Notes: generated by a model from the sequence alone, not told the origin. A DNA stretch of 64,000 nucleotides from Phycisphaerae bacterium (GCA_030432595.1 JAUIGU010000008.1:1-64000); one strand, 5' to 3'. Numbered from the stretch's first letter, positions 37,233 to 45,197 are shown. Made by a program: numbers and translations.

Positions 37233-37303
37233 AGGCCCATGGTGTAATGGTAGCACATCAGTTTTTGGTACTGAGAGTCGGGGTTCGAATCCCTGTGGGC
37301 CTG
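37233..37303 (+). tRNA. tRNA-Gln (anticodon TTG)
   Basis: A full cloverleaf can be drawn. The acceptor stem is AGGCCCA / TGGGCCT with discriminator G37303. The D-arm is GTGT-AATGGTA-GCAC. The anticodon stem TCAGT / ACTGA holds the loop TTTTGGT with TTG at 37265-37267. The T-arm is CGGGG-TTCGAAT-CCCTG. CCA is not encoded. The upstream gap is long and the glmU-like gene starts 53 nt downstream, so joint transcription is possible. Confidence 0.96.
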
Positions 37304-37355
37304 CTACCCGTTTCCCTCGTTGCTCCCGCCGTCCCCGAACCGAGAACGCGTCCGC

Positions 37356-38138
37356 ATGTCCCCAGCAGCTGAAACCCGGCCCGACCTCGCGCCCGCCGCC
37401 GTGTTGCTGGCCGCCGGCAAGGGCACGCGCATGGGCGGCGACCTGCCCAAGGTGGTCCACGAGGTCGCGGGCAAGCCGATGATCCACTGGGTCGTCCGCG
37501 CCTGCCGCGAAGCCGGCGTCGAGCGCGTGGTCGTGGTCGTCGGCTACAAGGCGGGGCTGGTCCGCGAAGCTTTGGCCGACGACGACGGCATCGAATACGT
37601 CGAACAGACCGAGCAGCTCGGCACCGGGCACGCCGCGATGATGGCCGAACCGGCGCTGGGCGACTTCCCGGGTGACACGTTCGTGATCTGCGGCGACATG
37701 CCGCTGGTCCGCGCGTCGATCCTGACCGAACTGCTCGACACGCACCGGCAACACAACGCCGCCGCCACACTCGCCACGGCAAGACTCGTCGATCCGAGCG
37801 GGTACGGTCGCGTCCTGCGTGATGCGTCCGGGGGCTTCGATCGCATCGTCGAGCAGAAGGACGCGACGCCGGCCCAGCTCGAAGTCAATGAGGTGAACCC
37901 GTCCTACTACTGCTTCCGCGCCGCGGACCTGTTCGCGCAGCTGCGCCACGTCCGGACCGGCAACGCACAGGGCGAGTACTACCTCACCGACGTGCCGGGC
38001 CTGCTCAAGCAAGCCGGCGAAACGGTGGCGTTGCTGGACACGGTGCCGGCCGAGGACGTGCTGGGCATCAACACGCCGGACGACCTCGCGCGGGTCGACG
38101 CCGTGCTGCGCGTGCGCCTGGAGCCCGCCTCGACATGA
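37356..38138 (+). CDS. GlmU-like UDP-GlcNAc pyrophosphorylase domain protein
   Basis: The 260-residue protein contains only the N-terminal nucleotidyltransferase domain of GlmU. The pyrophosphorylase signature is VLLAAGKGTRMGGDLPKVVHEVAGKPMI (residues about 16-43; G-x-G-T-R-M and the catalytic Lys). Also present are EQLGTGHAAMMAEPAL, VICGDMPLVRASIL and EVNPSYYCFRAADLFAQL. It lacks the left-handed beta-helix acetyltransferase half. The acetyltransferase step must come from another protein, or the substrate differs. The stop overlaps the ATG of prs (ATGA at 38135). Confidence 0.85.
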   Translation: MSPAAETRPDLAPAAVLLAAGKGTRMGGDLPKVVHEVAGKPMIHWVVRACREAGVERVVVVVGYKAGLVREALADDDGIEYVEQTEQLGTGHAAMMAEPALGDFPGDTFVICGDMPLVRASILTELLDTHRQHNAAATLATARLVDPSGYGRVLRDASGGFDRIVEQKDATPAQLEVNEVNPSYYCFRAADLFAQLRHVRTGNAQGEYYLTDVPGLLKQAGETVALLDTVPAEDVLGINTPDDLARVDAVLRVRLEPAST

Positions 38139-39172
38139 CCACGACCTCGACCCAGCCCGCGCGACCCCGCCCCGCGCCCCAGGGAGCCGCCATGCCCGAA
38201 CGCGACGCCGACAACCTCAAGATCTTCTGCGGCCGGGCGTCGCGCTCGCTCACCGAGCGCATCTGCCGGCACCTGTCGATCCCGCTGGGTCAGGGCCACA
38301 CCGACCTGTTCCCCGACGGCGAGGTCTTCGTCAAGATCGAGGAAGACGTGCGCGGCCGGGACTGCTTCATCGTGCAGAGCACGCACAACCCGGTGAACGC
38401 GCACCTGATGGAGTTGCTGATCTACATCGACTGCCTGAAGCGCGCGTCGGCGTCGCGGATCACGGCGGTCATCCCGTACTTCGGGTACGCCCGGCAGGAC
38501 CGCAAGGACGAGGGCCGGGTGCCCATCACCGCGAAGCTGGTCGCGAACCTGATCACCGCCGCCGGCGCCGACCGCGTGGTGTGCATGGACCTGCACGCGG
38601 CGCAGATCCAGGGCTTCTTTGATTTGCCGGTGGACCACCTCAACGCCTCGCCGGTGCTGCTCGACGCGCTGCAACCGCTGGCGGACGCGGGCAACCTGTG
38701 CATCGTCTCGCCGGACGTCGGCAACGTGAAGGTCGCCAGCAAGTACGCCCAGAAGCTCAACGCCGACTTCGCGATCATCGACAAACGCCGCACCGGGAGC
38801 GACTCGGTCGAGATGGCCAACATCATCGGCGACGTCAAGGGCAAGCAGGTGCTGATGGTCGACGACATGATCTCCACGGCCGGGACGATCTGCGAAGCCG
38901 CGAAGCTCGTGATGCAGCACGGCGCGAAGGACGTCGTCGCCGCCGCGACCCACGGCGTGTTCGTCGGCCTCGCGCTCGAGCGCATCAAGGACGCGCCGAT
39001 CAGCAAGGTCTACGTCACCGACACGATCCCCTGCGACCGCCGCTGCGAGCCCATCGCCGACAAGCTCGAAGAGCTCTCCATCGCCGAGCTGCTCGGCGAC
39101 GCCATCGACCGCATCCACCACAACCGCTCCGTCTCGTCCCTGTTCCGGCGGGACACGGGGGCGAAACGCTAG
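38135..39172 (+). CDS. prs: Ribose-phosphate pyrophosphokinase
   Basis: PRPP synthase makes the 5-phosphoribosyl-1-pyrophosphate needed for nucleotide, His and Trp synthesis. The 345-residue protein has FPDGEVFVKIEEDVRGRDCF, PYFGYARQDRKDEGRVPITA (ATP-binding flexible region), the metal site VCMDLHAAQIQGFFDLPVDH and the PRPP loop VDDMISTAGTICEA. ATG at 38135 overlaps the preceding stop and adds about 19 residues before MPERDADNLKIFCGRAS, where typical homologues begin; ATG at 38192 is the alternative. It is coupled to the glmU-like gene. Confidence 0.95.
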   Translation: MTTTSTQPARPRPAPQGAAMPERDADNLKIFCGRASRSLTERICRHLSIPLGQGHTDLFPDGEVFVKIEEDVRGRDCFIVQSTHNPVNAHLMELLIYIDCLKRASASRITAVIPYFGYARQDRKDEGRVPITAKLVANLITAAGADRVVCMDLHAAQIQGFFDLPVDHLNASPVLLDALQPLADAGNLCIVSPDVGNVKVASKYAQKLNADFAIIDKRRTGSDSVEMANIIGDVKGKQVLMVDDMISTAGTICEAAKLVMQHGAKDVVAAATHGVFVGLALERIKDAPISKVYVTDTIPCDRRCEPIADKLEELSIAELLGDAIDRIHHNRSVSSLFRRDTGAKR

Positions 39173-39235
39173 GAGCCAGTAGGCCGCGTATTGACGCCCG
39201 CACTTTGACTCCTGATTACTGACTACTGACTACTG
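39170..39235. repeat. Heptad-arm inverted-repeat element between prs and rplY
   Basis: Arm 2 (39208-39235) is ACTCCTG, ATTACTG, ACTACTG, ACTACTG. The shorter arm 1 (39170-39184, TAGGAGC CAGTAGG) is complementary to its units and overlaps the prs stop codon. The interior is only 23 nt. It is the weakest of the seven elements but has the same 7-nt period. Confidence 0.6.
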
Positions 39236-39295
39236 CAAAACGACCCACGAACTTCTGAACGCACACTCAAACGCCAAGCGCAAAGGAAACAAACC

Positions 39296-39958
39296 ATGTC
39301 CCAAACCACCCCCCGCCTCGAAACCCAGAAGCGCGACAAGATCGGCACGCGCTACGCCCGCCGCCTCCGCGATGAAGGCCGGCTGCCCATCGTGATTTAC
39401 GGCCACGGGCACGACCCCGTCCACGCGTCGGTCGATACCCGCGAGTTCCACGGCGTCGTCTCCCACCACGCCCACCTGGTCGAGGTCATGGTCGACGGCC
39501 AGGCCACGCCCTGCCTGCTCAAGGACGTGCAGTACGACTACCTCGACCGCGACCCCGTGCACGCGGACCTGGCCATCGTCAACCTCGACGAGGACGTCGA
39601 AGTCGAGGTCGGCCTGGAACTGACCGGCGACGCGGTCGGCCTCAAAACGTCCGGCGCCATGCTCGATCAGTTGATGACAACTCTGGCCGTCCGCTGCAAG
39701 GCCAACAACATCCCCGAGATGATCGAGCACGACATCAGCGCGCTGGACGTGGGCGGCTCGATCCACGTCTCAGACCTCGCGATGCCGACCGGGGTCGCCG
39801 CCGTGGACGAGGACGAGAAGCTCGTCGCGCACATCGCCGTCCAGGCCGAGAAGCCCGAGCCCGACGAACTCGACGCCGACGCCGAGGCCGCGTCCGACGA
39901 GCCCGAGGTCATCGACAAGGGCAAGAAGGAAGAAGGCGAGGGCGACGAGAAGGAGTGA
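39296..39958 (+). CDS. rplY: Ribosomal protein bL25 (Ctc family)
   Basis: The 220-residue long form of bL25 binds 5S rRNA in the large subunit. The N-terminal RNA-binding domain is recognisable (RDKIGTRYARRLRDEGRLP, IVIYGHGHDPVHASVDTREF), followed by the TL5/Ctc C-terminal domain (DRDPVHADLAIVNLDEDVEV, DISALDVGGSIHVSDLAMP). The last 45 residues are acidic. In many bacteria the order prs-rplY-pth is conserved, as here. A heptad-arm hairpin lies on each side of the gene. Confidence 0.94.
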   Translation: MSQTTPRLETQKRDKIGTRYARRLRDEGRLPIVIYGHGHDPVHASVDTREFHGVVSHHAHLVEVMVDGQATPCLLKDVQYDYLDRDPVHADLAIVNLDEDVEVEVGLELTGDAVGLKTSGAMLDQLMTTLAVRCKANNIPEMIEHDISALDVGGSIHVSDLAMPTGVAAVDEDEKLVAHIAVQAEKPEPDELDADAEAASDEPEVIDKGKKEEGEGDEKE

Positions 39959-40055
39959 TTGCCGATTCAGGATTGCCGATTTGCGATTGATGCGTGCTCG
40001 GTCGTTGCGGCTCACGTATCCACGTTCGGCGATCGGTCATCAGCAATCGGCCATC
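39957..40055. repeat. Heptad-arm inverted-repeat element between rplY and pth
   Basis: Arm 1 (39957-39991) is GATTGCC, GATTCAG, GATTGCC, GATTTGC, GATTGAT. Arm 2 (40028-40055) is the complement: GGCGATC, GGTCATC, AGCAATC, GGCCATC. Arm 1 overlaps the rplY stop codon, and arm 2 ends 2 nt before the pth ATG, so the hairpin would hide the pth start. The whole intergenic gap is the element. Confidence 0.85.
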
Positions 40056-40057
40056 CC

Positions 40058-40645
40058 ATGAAGCTCATCGTCGGCCTCGGCAACCCCGGCCCGCAGTACG
40101 CCCAGACCCGGCACAACGCCGGGTTTATGGCCGTGGACCGGCTCGCCCGGCGCCACGGCATCGAGGGCCCGCGCTCCAAGTTCCACGCCGGCGTCCTCGA
40201 AGGCGCGATCGGCGTCGATGGTTCGTTGCACCGCGTCGTGCTCATGCAGCCCACGACCTACATGAACCGCTCGGGCCTGTCCGTCGGCGAGGCCCGAGCG
40301 TTCTACAAGCTCGAGCCGGAAGACATCCTCATCCTTGTCGATGAAGTCGCGCTGCCGCTGGGCGCGATCCGCCTCCGCGCGTCCGGCTCGGCCGGCGGGC
40401 ACAACGGGCTCAAAGACATCCAACGCGCCCTGGGCACCCAGGACTACCCCCGCCTGCGCATCGGCATCGACCCGCCGCCCGGACGGGTGCCACAGGTTGA
40501 TTGGGTGCTCGGCAAGTTCACCGACGAACAACGCGACGAGCTCGAGCCGACGCTGAACAAGACCTGCGACGCCGTGGAAGCGTGGCTCGGCGACGGGATC
40601 GAAAAAGCGATGAGCCGGTTCAACGCCCGTGAAACGGACGCGTAA
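40058..40645 (+). CDS. pth: Peptidyl-tRNA hydrolase
   Basis: The 195-residue enzyme recycles peptidyl-tRNAs released from ribosomes. It begins MKLIVGLGNPGPQYAQTRHN with the catalytic His in RHNAGF. Substrate-contact residues are in PTTYMNRSG, the Asp in ILVDEVALPLG, and GSAGGHNGLKDIQRALGT. Length is standard. There is no visible Shine-Dalgarno; the preceding inverted-repeat arm runs to 2 nt from the start, so initiation may depend on melting of that hairpin or on coupling with rplY. Confidence 0.96.
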   Translation: MKLIVGLGNPGPQYAQTRHNAGFMAVDRLARRHGIEGPRSKFHAGVLEGAIGVDGSLHRVVLMQPTTYMNRSGLSVGEARAFYKLEPEDILILVDEVALPLGAIRLRASGSAGGHNGLKDIQRALGTQDYPRLRIGIDPPPGRVPQVDWVLGKFTDEQRDELEPTLNKTCDAVEAWLGDGIEKAMSRFNARETDA

Positions 40646-40695
40646 TCATGCGCCCGCTCGGCGGATCGATGAAACTTAATTAACTTCTTCAGGTT

Positions 40696-41280
40696 TCAGT
40701 CCCGACGCCACAGCAACAACCCGCCGATCGCCACCATCGCCAGCGACGCCGGCTCGGGGACGACGATGTCCAAGGTCACCGTGTCGGCGTTCTGCCCCGT
40801 GCCCCAGGACCACACGTACGTGCCGGGGATCAGGCCCAGGCTCGCAAAATCCTCATTGGCGAACGTCAGGTCTCCGGACAGCGGCGCGTTGGAGGTGTAG
40901 CCCAACGGCACGACGAGCCCCATCGGTGCGGGTATTAACGAAGCCACGCCGAAGTGGTCGCCGGTGCCGGTGCCGGTGAAATTGCTGGTGCCGAAATCGG
41001 CCGGCGGGGTGATCTCCCCGATGCCGTAGACATCGACTTCTGCCTGCGGGCCGCCCAGCGCGAATTGAGGCCCGTAAACGGAGGTGAGGGTGATGTTCGC
41101 CGGGTCCGGCGTAAACACGCCGTCCGAATTGAGGCCGTCGATGTTCAGCGTGCCGCCGCCGGTGAAGACGACATCGTTGCCGACCTCGAGCGCGGTGACG
41201 ACCACCGCCGCGTGGGCCGCCGCGGGCGACAGCAACGCGGCCGAGACCAGTATGGTTTGACTCAGGGTGTGTTTCTTCAT
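40696..41280 (-). CDS. Small PEP-CTERM exported protein
   Basis: A 194-residue protein with signal peptide MKKHTLSQTILVSAALLSPAAAHA, a beta-rich body (VFTGGGTLNIDGLNSDGVF) and a C-terminal PEP-CTERM anchor: VPEPASLAMVAIGGLLLWRRD. No domain beyond the anchor is recognised. It is the last of three consecutive leftward PEP-CTERM genes, which share only the anchor; none contains the EF-hand-like module. The gap to the next gene upstream is 51 nt, so an operon is possible. Confidence 0.75.
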   Translation of the reverse strand: MKKHTLSQTILVSAALLSPAAAHAAVVVTALEVGNDVVFTGGGTLNIDGLNSDGVFTPDPANITLTSVYGPQFALGGPQAEVDVYGIGEITPPADFGTSNFTGTGTGDHFGVASLIPAPMGLVVPLGYTSNAPLSGDLTFANEDFASLGLIPGTYVWSWGTGQNADTVTLDIVVPEPASLAMVAIGGLLLWRRD

Positions 41281-41331
41281 GGGGACCTATCTCGTCACAA
41301 GCTTGCCAAAATCGAACAAAACAACCGCCAT

Positions 41332-42111
41332 TCAACAACCGCGGCGACGACGGCCACGAAGCGCCAGCCCCCCCAGCGCCAGCAGCGCCGCCGACGCCGG
41401 CTCGGGCACCGCGTACGTCTGGCCGCTTAGGCCGGTGACCAGCGCGGGCGTGGCGATATCGTTCACGAACAGCGTCACGCCGGTCAGGGTGGCGGTGTTG
41501 TCGAAGTCGGACTCGCCGGGGCCGGCCTCCACCTGCACGGTCAACTCCGTGAACACGTTCCACGGCGAATTCAGCGGGACGTTGTCGTAAACGAACGTGA
41601 CCGACTCGTTGATCGATCCGTTGGTCGTGTACGAATTCGTGCCGGCGGTGAGGTTCGGATGTCCGGAGCCGGACGTATCGATCCGGTAGTCACTGCTGAA
41701 GGTCGCCGACTGGTCGCCGCTGCCCGAGAGCGTGCCGTCGATCTGCCAGGTCATCTCCAGGCGGGTCGTGCCGACCGGGCTGCCGGCGGTGTCGATTGTG
41801 AGCGTGTCGCTTGCCTCGGCGTCGGCCCGGGCGTTGGACCCCGACACAAGATCGTTGCGGGCAAAGGCCTTGAACTCGGTAAACGTCGCCGAGGCGTTGG
41901 AGGCCACCCCGGTCTGGCTCCCCTGAGCGGTCACGGGCGTCATCGCAGCACTGGATGTCACATCGATTTCGGAATACGACCCAGAGGAATCGAAGCCGAT
42001 GGCCAGGGCCTTCGCCTCCACGGTGAAGGGGGCCACGGCCCCCGCCCGCACGGACGACGCACAGAGCGTGAGTGCCAGTCCGGTCGCCAGCGTAAATAGA
42101 AACTTGTTCAA
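41332..42111 (-). CDS. PEP-CTERM exported protein, TTG start
   Basis: A 259-residue protein with signal peptide NKFLFTLATGLALTLCASSV and a body of beta strands (TTRLEMTWQIDGTLSGSGD, FSSDYRIDTSGSGHPNLTAG). The C-terminal anchor is VPEPASAALLALGGLALRGR with a final arginine cluster. TTG at 42111 is preferred as the start: it gives a perfect signal peptide and is preceded by GGAG with 9-nt spacing, whereas the upstream ATG at 42165 would put 18 polar residues in front. Function beyond surface location is unknown. Confidence 0.7.
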   Translation of the reverse strand: MNKFLFTLATGLALTLCASSVRAGAVAPFTVEAKALAIGFDSSGSYSEIDVTSSAAMTPVTAQGSQTGVASNASATFTEFKAFARNDLVSGSNARADAEASDTLTIDTAGSPVGTTRLEMTWQIDGTLSGSGDQSATFSSDYRIDTSGSGHPNLTAGTNSYTTNGSINESVTFVYDNVPLNSPWNVFTELTVQVEAGPGESDFDNTATLTGVTLFVNDIATPALVTGLSGQTYAVPEPASAALLALGGLALRGRRRRGC

Positions 42112-42171
42112 CGTACTTTTCTCCGAGTCAGACCCATGCGAAAAGGCGAGGGCCGGGCACCTCATCCTCCG

Positions 42172-42879
42172 TCACGAAACGTTGCCCGTCCGCCGCGTCG
42201 CCAACACCAAAACTCCTGCGACCACCAGGCCCGCCGACGCCGGCTCGGGCACGACGCGGATTGAAGTCACGGTGCCGACAAGCGCTTGGCTGAAGAACAT
42301 GTTCTGGCCGGCGTCGAACGTGGTCAGCTCGACGAACATGAACGCTTCGTCCAGCGACTCGCCGAGGAAGAACGGGTCGGTCGGCAACGGGTCGTCGCCC
42401 GCGCCGGCGTTGTCGAGGAAATCGACGGCCGCGTCGGAGACCTCATGCCCCAGCCCGAAGCTCAGCTCGTCCACACCCGCAGGCAGCGTTAGGCCGGACA
42501 CGTTCGCGACGAGGCTGCGGCTGACCACGAAGTACCGCGAGAACGGGTTGGGCGGGCCGATCACCGAGAGGTGGTAGCTCGGATCGGAGAATTCGACGGC
42601 ACCGCTGGTCAGCGAGAACTGGTGCGGCGGGACGGTGTGCGGGTAGGTGCCGACGTTATCCACGTCGTCGTCCGCATCCGCCGCGTCGGAGTCGTAGCTG
42701 AACAGCAGCGTGAACGGCTGGCTGAGCAGCGGGGCAAACGTGGCCAGACCACCTTCGTCTTCATCTTGCGCCGCATTGAACACCCCGGTGACTTCGATCG
42801 GCGTCACGGCGGACACCGCCTCGGTCGGCACGAGGGCCAAGCCGGAGACGGAAGCGGCCATCAAAGTAAGCGATTTCAT
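42172..42879 (-). CDS. PEP-CTERM exported protein
   Basis: A 235-residue protein. The signal peptide is MKSLTLMAASVSGLALVPTEAVSA, and the anchor is VVPEPASAGLVVAGVLVLAT with RRTGNVS at the end. The body has acidic, Ca-binding-like runs (YDSDAADADDDVDNVG) and beta strands. GGAGAG precedes the ATG at 42879 by about 5 nt, so the longer frame beginning at 43038 is not used. First gene of the three PEP-CTERM genes on this strand. Confidence 0.75.
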   Translation of the reverse strand: MKSLTLMAASVSGLALVPTEAVSAVTPIEVTGVFNAAQDEDEGGLATFAPLLSQPFTLLFSYDSDAADADDDVDNVGTYPHTVPPHQFSLTSGAVEFSDPSYHLSVIGPPNPFSRYFVVSRSLVANVSGLTLPAGVDELSFGLGHEVSDAAVDFLDNAGAGDDPLPTDPFFLGESLDEAFMFVELTTFDAGQNMFFSQALVGTVTSIRVVPEPASAGLVVAGVLVLATRRTGNVS

Positions 42880-43284
42880 TCTCTCTCCGAAGGAAGCCAA
42901 GGGTTCGCAATGCGTCAGCAATGGCGGCACAGGCCACTCGGCCGGCGCGAGTAACGATGCCCTTGCGGAGACGCCGGCAACCCGACGTCCTCCGTTTACC
43001 TCCTCAGGTTTTGATGTCGCCCCGAACTGATGGGCCATTCACACGGCATTAAGCTAACGGAAACCCATGGGCGTTCGGCTAAAATGCCGCCAAATCCGGG
43101 GAAAATACAGGACGACCCTTAGGTTGTTTGCCCAGCTCTGGGGATCGTCGGGCCGGCGTCCGGGATTGGCGAGGCTCCCGCCGTTTGCTACACTCCCGCG
43201 TTCCGCTGAACCGCCCGGTCCCACTTGCTGGGATCCCGTGCCCCGGCTTTGTCGCCCGGGGCGACCGGGCCGTTGGAGACCGCC
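42880..43284. promoter_or_regulatory. Divergent intergenic region with rpsF promoter
   Basis: No gene is visible in 405 nt. TACACT at 43189-43194 (context TTTGCTACACTCCCGCG) is a likely -10 box for rpsF and would give a leader of about 84 nt. The leader can form GCCCCGG / CCGGGGC at about 43240-43262, which might serve S6 autoregulation, but the S6:S18 binding motif could not be confirmed. Confidence 0.4.
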
Positions 43285-43668
43285 ATGCCCGACCCCACCC
43301 CCCGTGTGTACGAAGCCCTGTTCCTGGTCAGCCAGGCCGCCGTCTCAACCGGCCTGGGCGAGACCCTCGACTTCGTCCGTGACCTGATCACCCGCCACGA
43401 CGGCGAGATCGTCGCCCTGCGCAAGTGGGACGACCGCAAGCTCGCTTACGCGATCCAGGGCCAGAAGCGCGGCACGTTCCTCATCGCCCACTTCCGTATC
43501 AAGCCCACCCAGATCGTCCAGATCGAGCGCGACTGCAACCTCTCGGACGAGGTGCTCCGCGTGATGTTCACCCGCTGCGACCACTTCGGCGAAACCGAAC
43601 TCGAAGCGGTCGTCAAGGAAGGCGAAAACGTCGGCGTCCAGGAAGAACTCGAAACCGCGGACGCGTGA
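43285..43668 (+). CDS. rpsF: Ribosomal protein bS6
   Basis: The 127-residue S6 protein sits on the small-subunit platform. Typical elements are VYEALFLVSQAA, TLDFVRDLITRHDGEIVALR, KLAYAIQGQKRGTFLIAHF and CNLSDEVLRVMFTR, with an acidic tail. TTGGAG lies 9 nt before the ATG at 43285. In most bacteria it is followed by rpsR and/or ssb and then rplI; here the order is rpsF-ssb-rplI with no rpsR. Heptad-arm hairpins separate all three genes. Confidence 0.93.
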   Translation: MPDPTPRVYEALFLVSQAAVSTGLGETLDFVRDLITRHDGEIVALRKWDDRKLAYAIQGQKRGTFLIAHFRIKPTQIVQIERDCNLSDEVLRVMFTRCDHFGETELEAVVKEGENVGVQEELETADA

Positions 43669-43678
43669 GCGTCGGCGA

Positions 43679-43775
43679 GGCGAAAGGCAAAAGTCCAAAG
43701 CCGAAAGTGGAGCAGTCCCGGAACCCCGGATTGCTCTGACGGCATCCAACTTTTGACTTTGGACTTTCCACTTGT
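43679..43775. repeat. Heptad-arm inverted-repeat element between rpsF and ssb
   Basis: Arm 1 has the units GGCGAAA, GGCAAAA, GTCCAAA, GCCGAAA. Arm 2 has ACTTTTG, ACTTTGG, ACTTTCC, ACTTGTG. The core AAAGTCCAAAG (43690-43700) pairs exactly with 43757-43767, with weaker pairing outward. Arm 2 ends about 21 nt before the ssb ATG. Confidence 0.8.
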
Positions 43776-43796
43776 GACTCGTTCCGAAGGAACGCC

Positions 43797-44261
43797 ATGG
43801 CCAGCTACAACCGCGTCATCCTGATGGGCAACCTCACCCGCGACCCGGAGCTGCGGCACCTGCCCAGCAACATGCCGGTCGTGGACCTCGGCCTGGCCGT
43901 GAACGACCGCTACCAGGACAAGCAGTCCGGCGAGTGGGTCGACCGGCCCAACTTCATCGATTGCACCGCGTTCGGCAAGTCCGCCGAGAGCATCAGCCGG
44001 TTCTTCTCCAAGGGCCGGCCGATCCTGATCGAGGGCAAGCTCCGCTTCGAGCAATGGGACGACCGCCAGTCCGGCCAGAAGCGCAGCAAGATCAAGGTCG
44101 TCATCGACCAGTGGAGCTTCTGCGACAGCAAGAGCGACGGCGGCCCGAGCGGTGGTGGCGGAGGCGGCGGCGGCTCGCGTCGCAACGAATCGGCCGACTA
44201 CAGCGCCGCGCCGTCGGGCCCGGCCCACGAACCGATCGAAGAGGACGATATCCCGTTTTGA
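43797..44261 (+). CDS. ssb: Single-stranded DNA-binding protein
   Basis: The 154-residue SSB coats single-stranded DNA in replication and repair. The OB-fold has MASYNRVILMGNLTRDPELR, DRPNFIDCTAFGKSAESISR and PILIEGKLRFEQWDD. A Gly-rich linker (GGGGGGGGS) leads to the C-terminal acidic tip EEDDIPF, the docking peptide for partner proteins. The second gene of a rpsF-ssb-rplI cluster. Confidence 0.96.
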   Translation: MASYNRVILMGNLTRDPELRHLPSNMPVVDLGLAVNDRYQDKQSGEWVDRPNFIDCTAFGKSAESISRFFSKGRPILIEGKLRFEQWDDRQSGQKRSKIKVVIDQWSFCDSKSDGGPSGGGGGGGGSRRNESADYSAAPSGPAHEPIEEDDIPF

Positions 44262-44283
44262 CCCGAAGCCGGCAGGCTTCGAA

Positions 44284-44434
44284 GTCGAAAGGCGAACGTC
44301 CAAAGCCAAAAGGGAAGAACGCCGAGCACTTGATCTGTTCGGACTGAACCCACACCGACCGACACCACGGTTTTTTCTTCCCGCCCTTTCGACTTTTGAC
44401 TTTTGACTTTTGACTTTTGACTTTTGACTTTTGA
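44284..44434. repeat. Heptad-arm inverted-repeat element between ssb and rplI
   Basis: Arm 2 contains six exact tandem heptamers TTTTGAC (about 44391-44432) with diverged units at the ends. Arm 1 (44284-44313) is the diverged complement GTCGAAA, GGCGAAC, GTCCAAA, GCCAAAA. The interior is about 75 nt. The units belong to the same sequence class as the rpsF-ssb element. Arm 2 ends about 86 nt before the rplI ATG. Confidence 0.85.
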
Positions 44435-44519
44435 CTTTCGACTCTACCCCCCACCCCACCCCTGGCGCGTCGTCAACCAAAGCACGCCGCGTCTAACTCT
44501 CTAAAGAGGACAGGAAACC

Positions 44520-45092
44520 ATGGCCCGCACTCACGAACTGCTGCTTCTCGAAACCGTTGACAACCTCGGCATCGTCGGCGATGTCGTCAAGGTCAAGGCC
44601 GGCTACGCCCGCAACTACCTGTTGCCGCGCGGCCTGGTCACGATCCCGACCGAAGAGAAGATTGCGGAACTCTCCGAGCGCCGCGCCGCCGCCGAGGCCG
44701 AACTCAAGGCCCGCCTCGCCGCGCAGTCCGCGATGATTGAGAAGCTCCACGATCACGAGATCACGCTTGAGCGCAGCGCCAACGACCAGGGCGTGTTGTT
44801 CGGCGGCGTGTCGAACCACGAGGTCGCCGAGCACCTGCGCGGCGAGGGCTTCGAGATCGAAGACCGCCACGTCCGCCTGGGCGAGACGATCAAGCGTCTC
44901 GACAGCTACCACATCCCCATCGTGATCAACAAGGACCTCAAGACCGAGATCAAGCTCTGGGTCGTGAGCGACCGGCCGATGGAGACGGACGAAGAGGAAG
45001 CCGAGGACGGTGCCGAGGGCGAAGCGGGCGAGGGCTCGTCGGCGGAAGCGGCCGACGGTGCCGAGGCCGACGAAACCGCGTCCTCGGCGTAA
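44520..45092 (+). CDS. rplI: Ribosomal protein bL9
   Basis: The 190-residue bL9 has the N-terminal 23S-binding domain ELLLLETVDNLGIVGDVVKV then KAGYARNYLLPRGLVTIPTE, the long connecting helix (KIAELSERRAAAEAELKARL) and the C-terminal domain ending around IKLWVVSD. The last 40 residues are an acidic Glu/Ala extension not seen in E. coli L9. AGAGGA lies about 9 nt before the ATG. A strong terminator follows at 45171. Confidence 0.95.
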   Translation: MARTHELLLLETVDNLGIVGDVVKVKAGYARNYLLPRGLVTIPTEEKIAELSERRAAAEAELKARLAAQSAMIEKLHDHEITLERSANDQGVLFGGVSNHEVAEHLRGEGFEIEDRHVRLGETIKRLDSYHIPIVINKDLKTEIKLWVVSDRPMETDEEEAEDGAEGEAGEGSSAEAADGAEADETASSA

Positions 45093-45170
45093 CGCGGTTT
45101 GTTGCTTCGCCCAATCCGAGGGCGAATCCCGAGCCGCACGTGTGTTAAACGCTTAGCGCTAACTTCATTC

Positions 45171-45197
45171 AACCCGCGCCGCACGGCGCGGGTTTTT
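45171..45197 (+). terminator. Rho-independent terminator of the rpsF-ssb-rplI cluster
   Basis: A GC-rich stem ACCCGCGCC / GGCGCGGGT (9-10 bp, 3-4-nt loop) followed by TTTTT, about 80 nt after the rplI stop. Confidence 0.9.

Noticed and set aside
43201-43284. S6:S18 autoregulatory leader motif before rpsF
   Set aside because: A GC hairpin can be drawn, but the diagnostic bulge and loop bases of the motif could not be identified.
44391-44432. Six tandem TTTTGAC units considered as a CRISPR or VNTR
   Set aside because: No spacers, so not CRISPR; the complementary arm 80 nt upstream shows it is one half of an inverted-repeat element.
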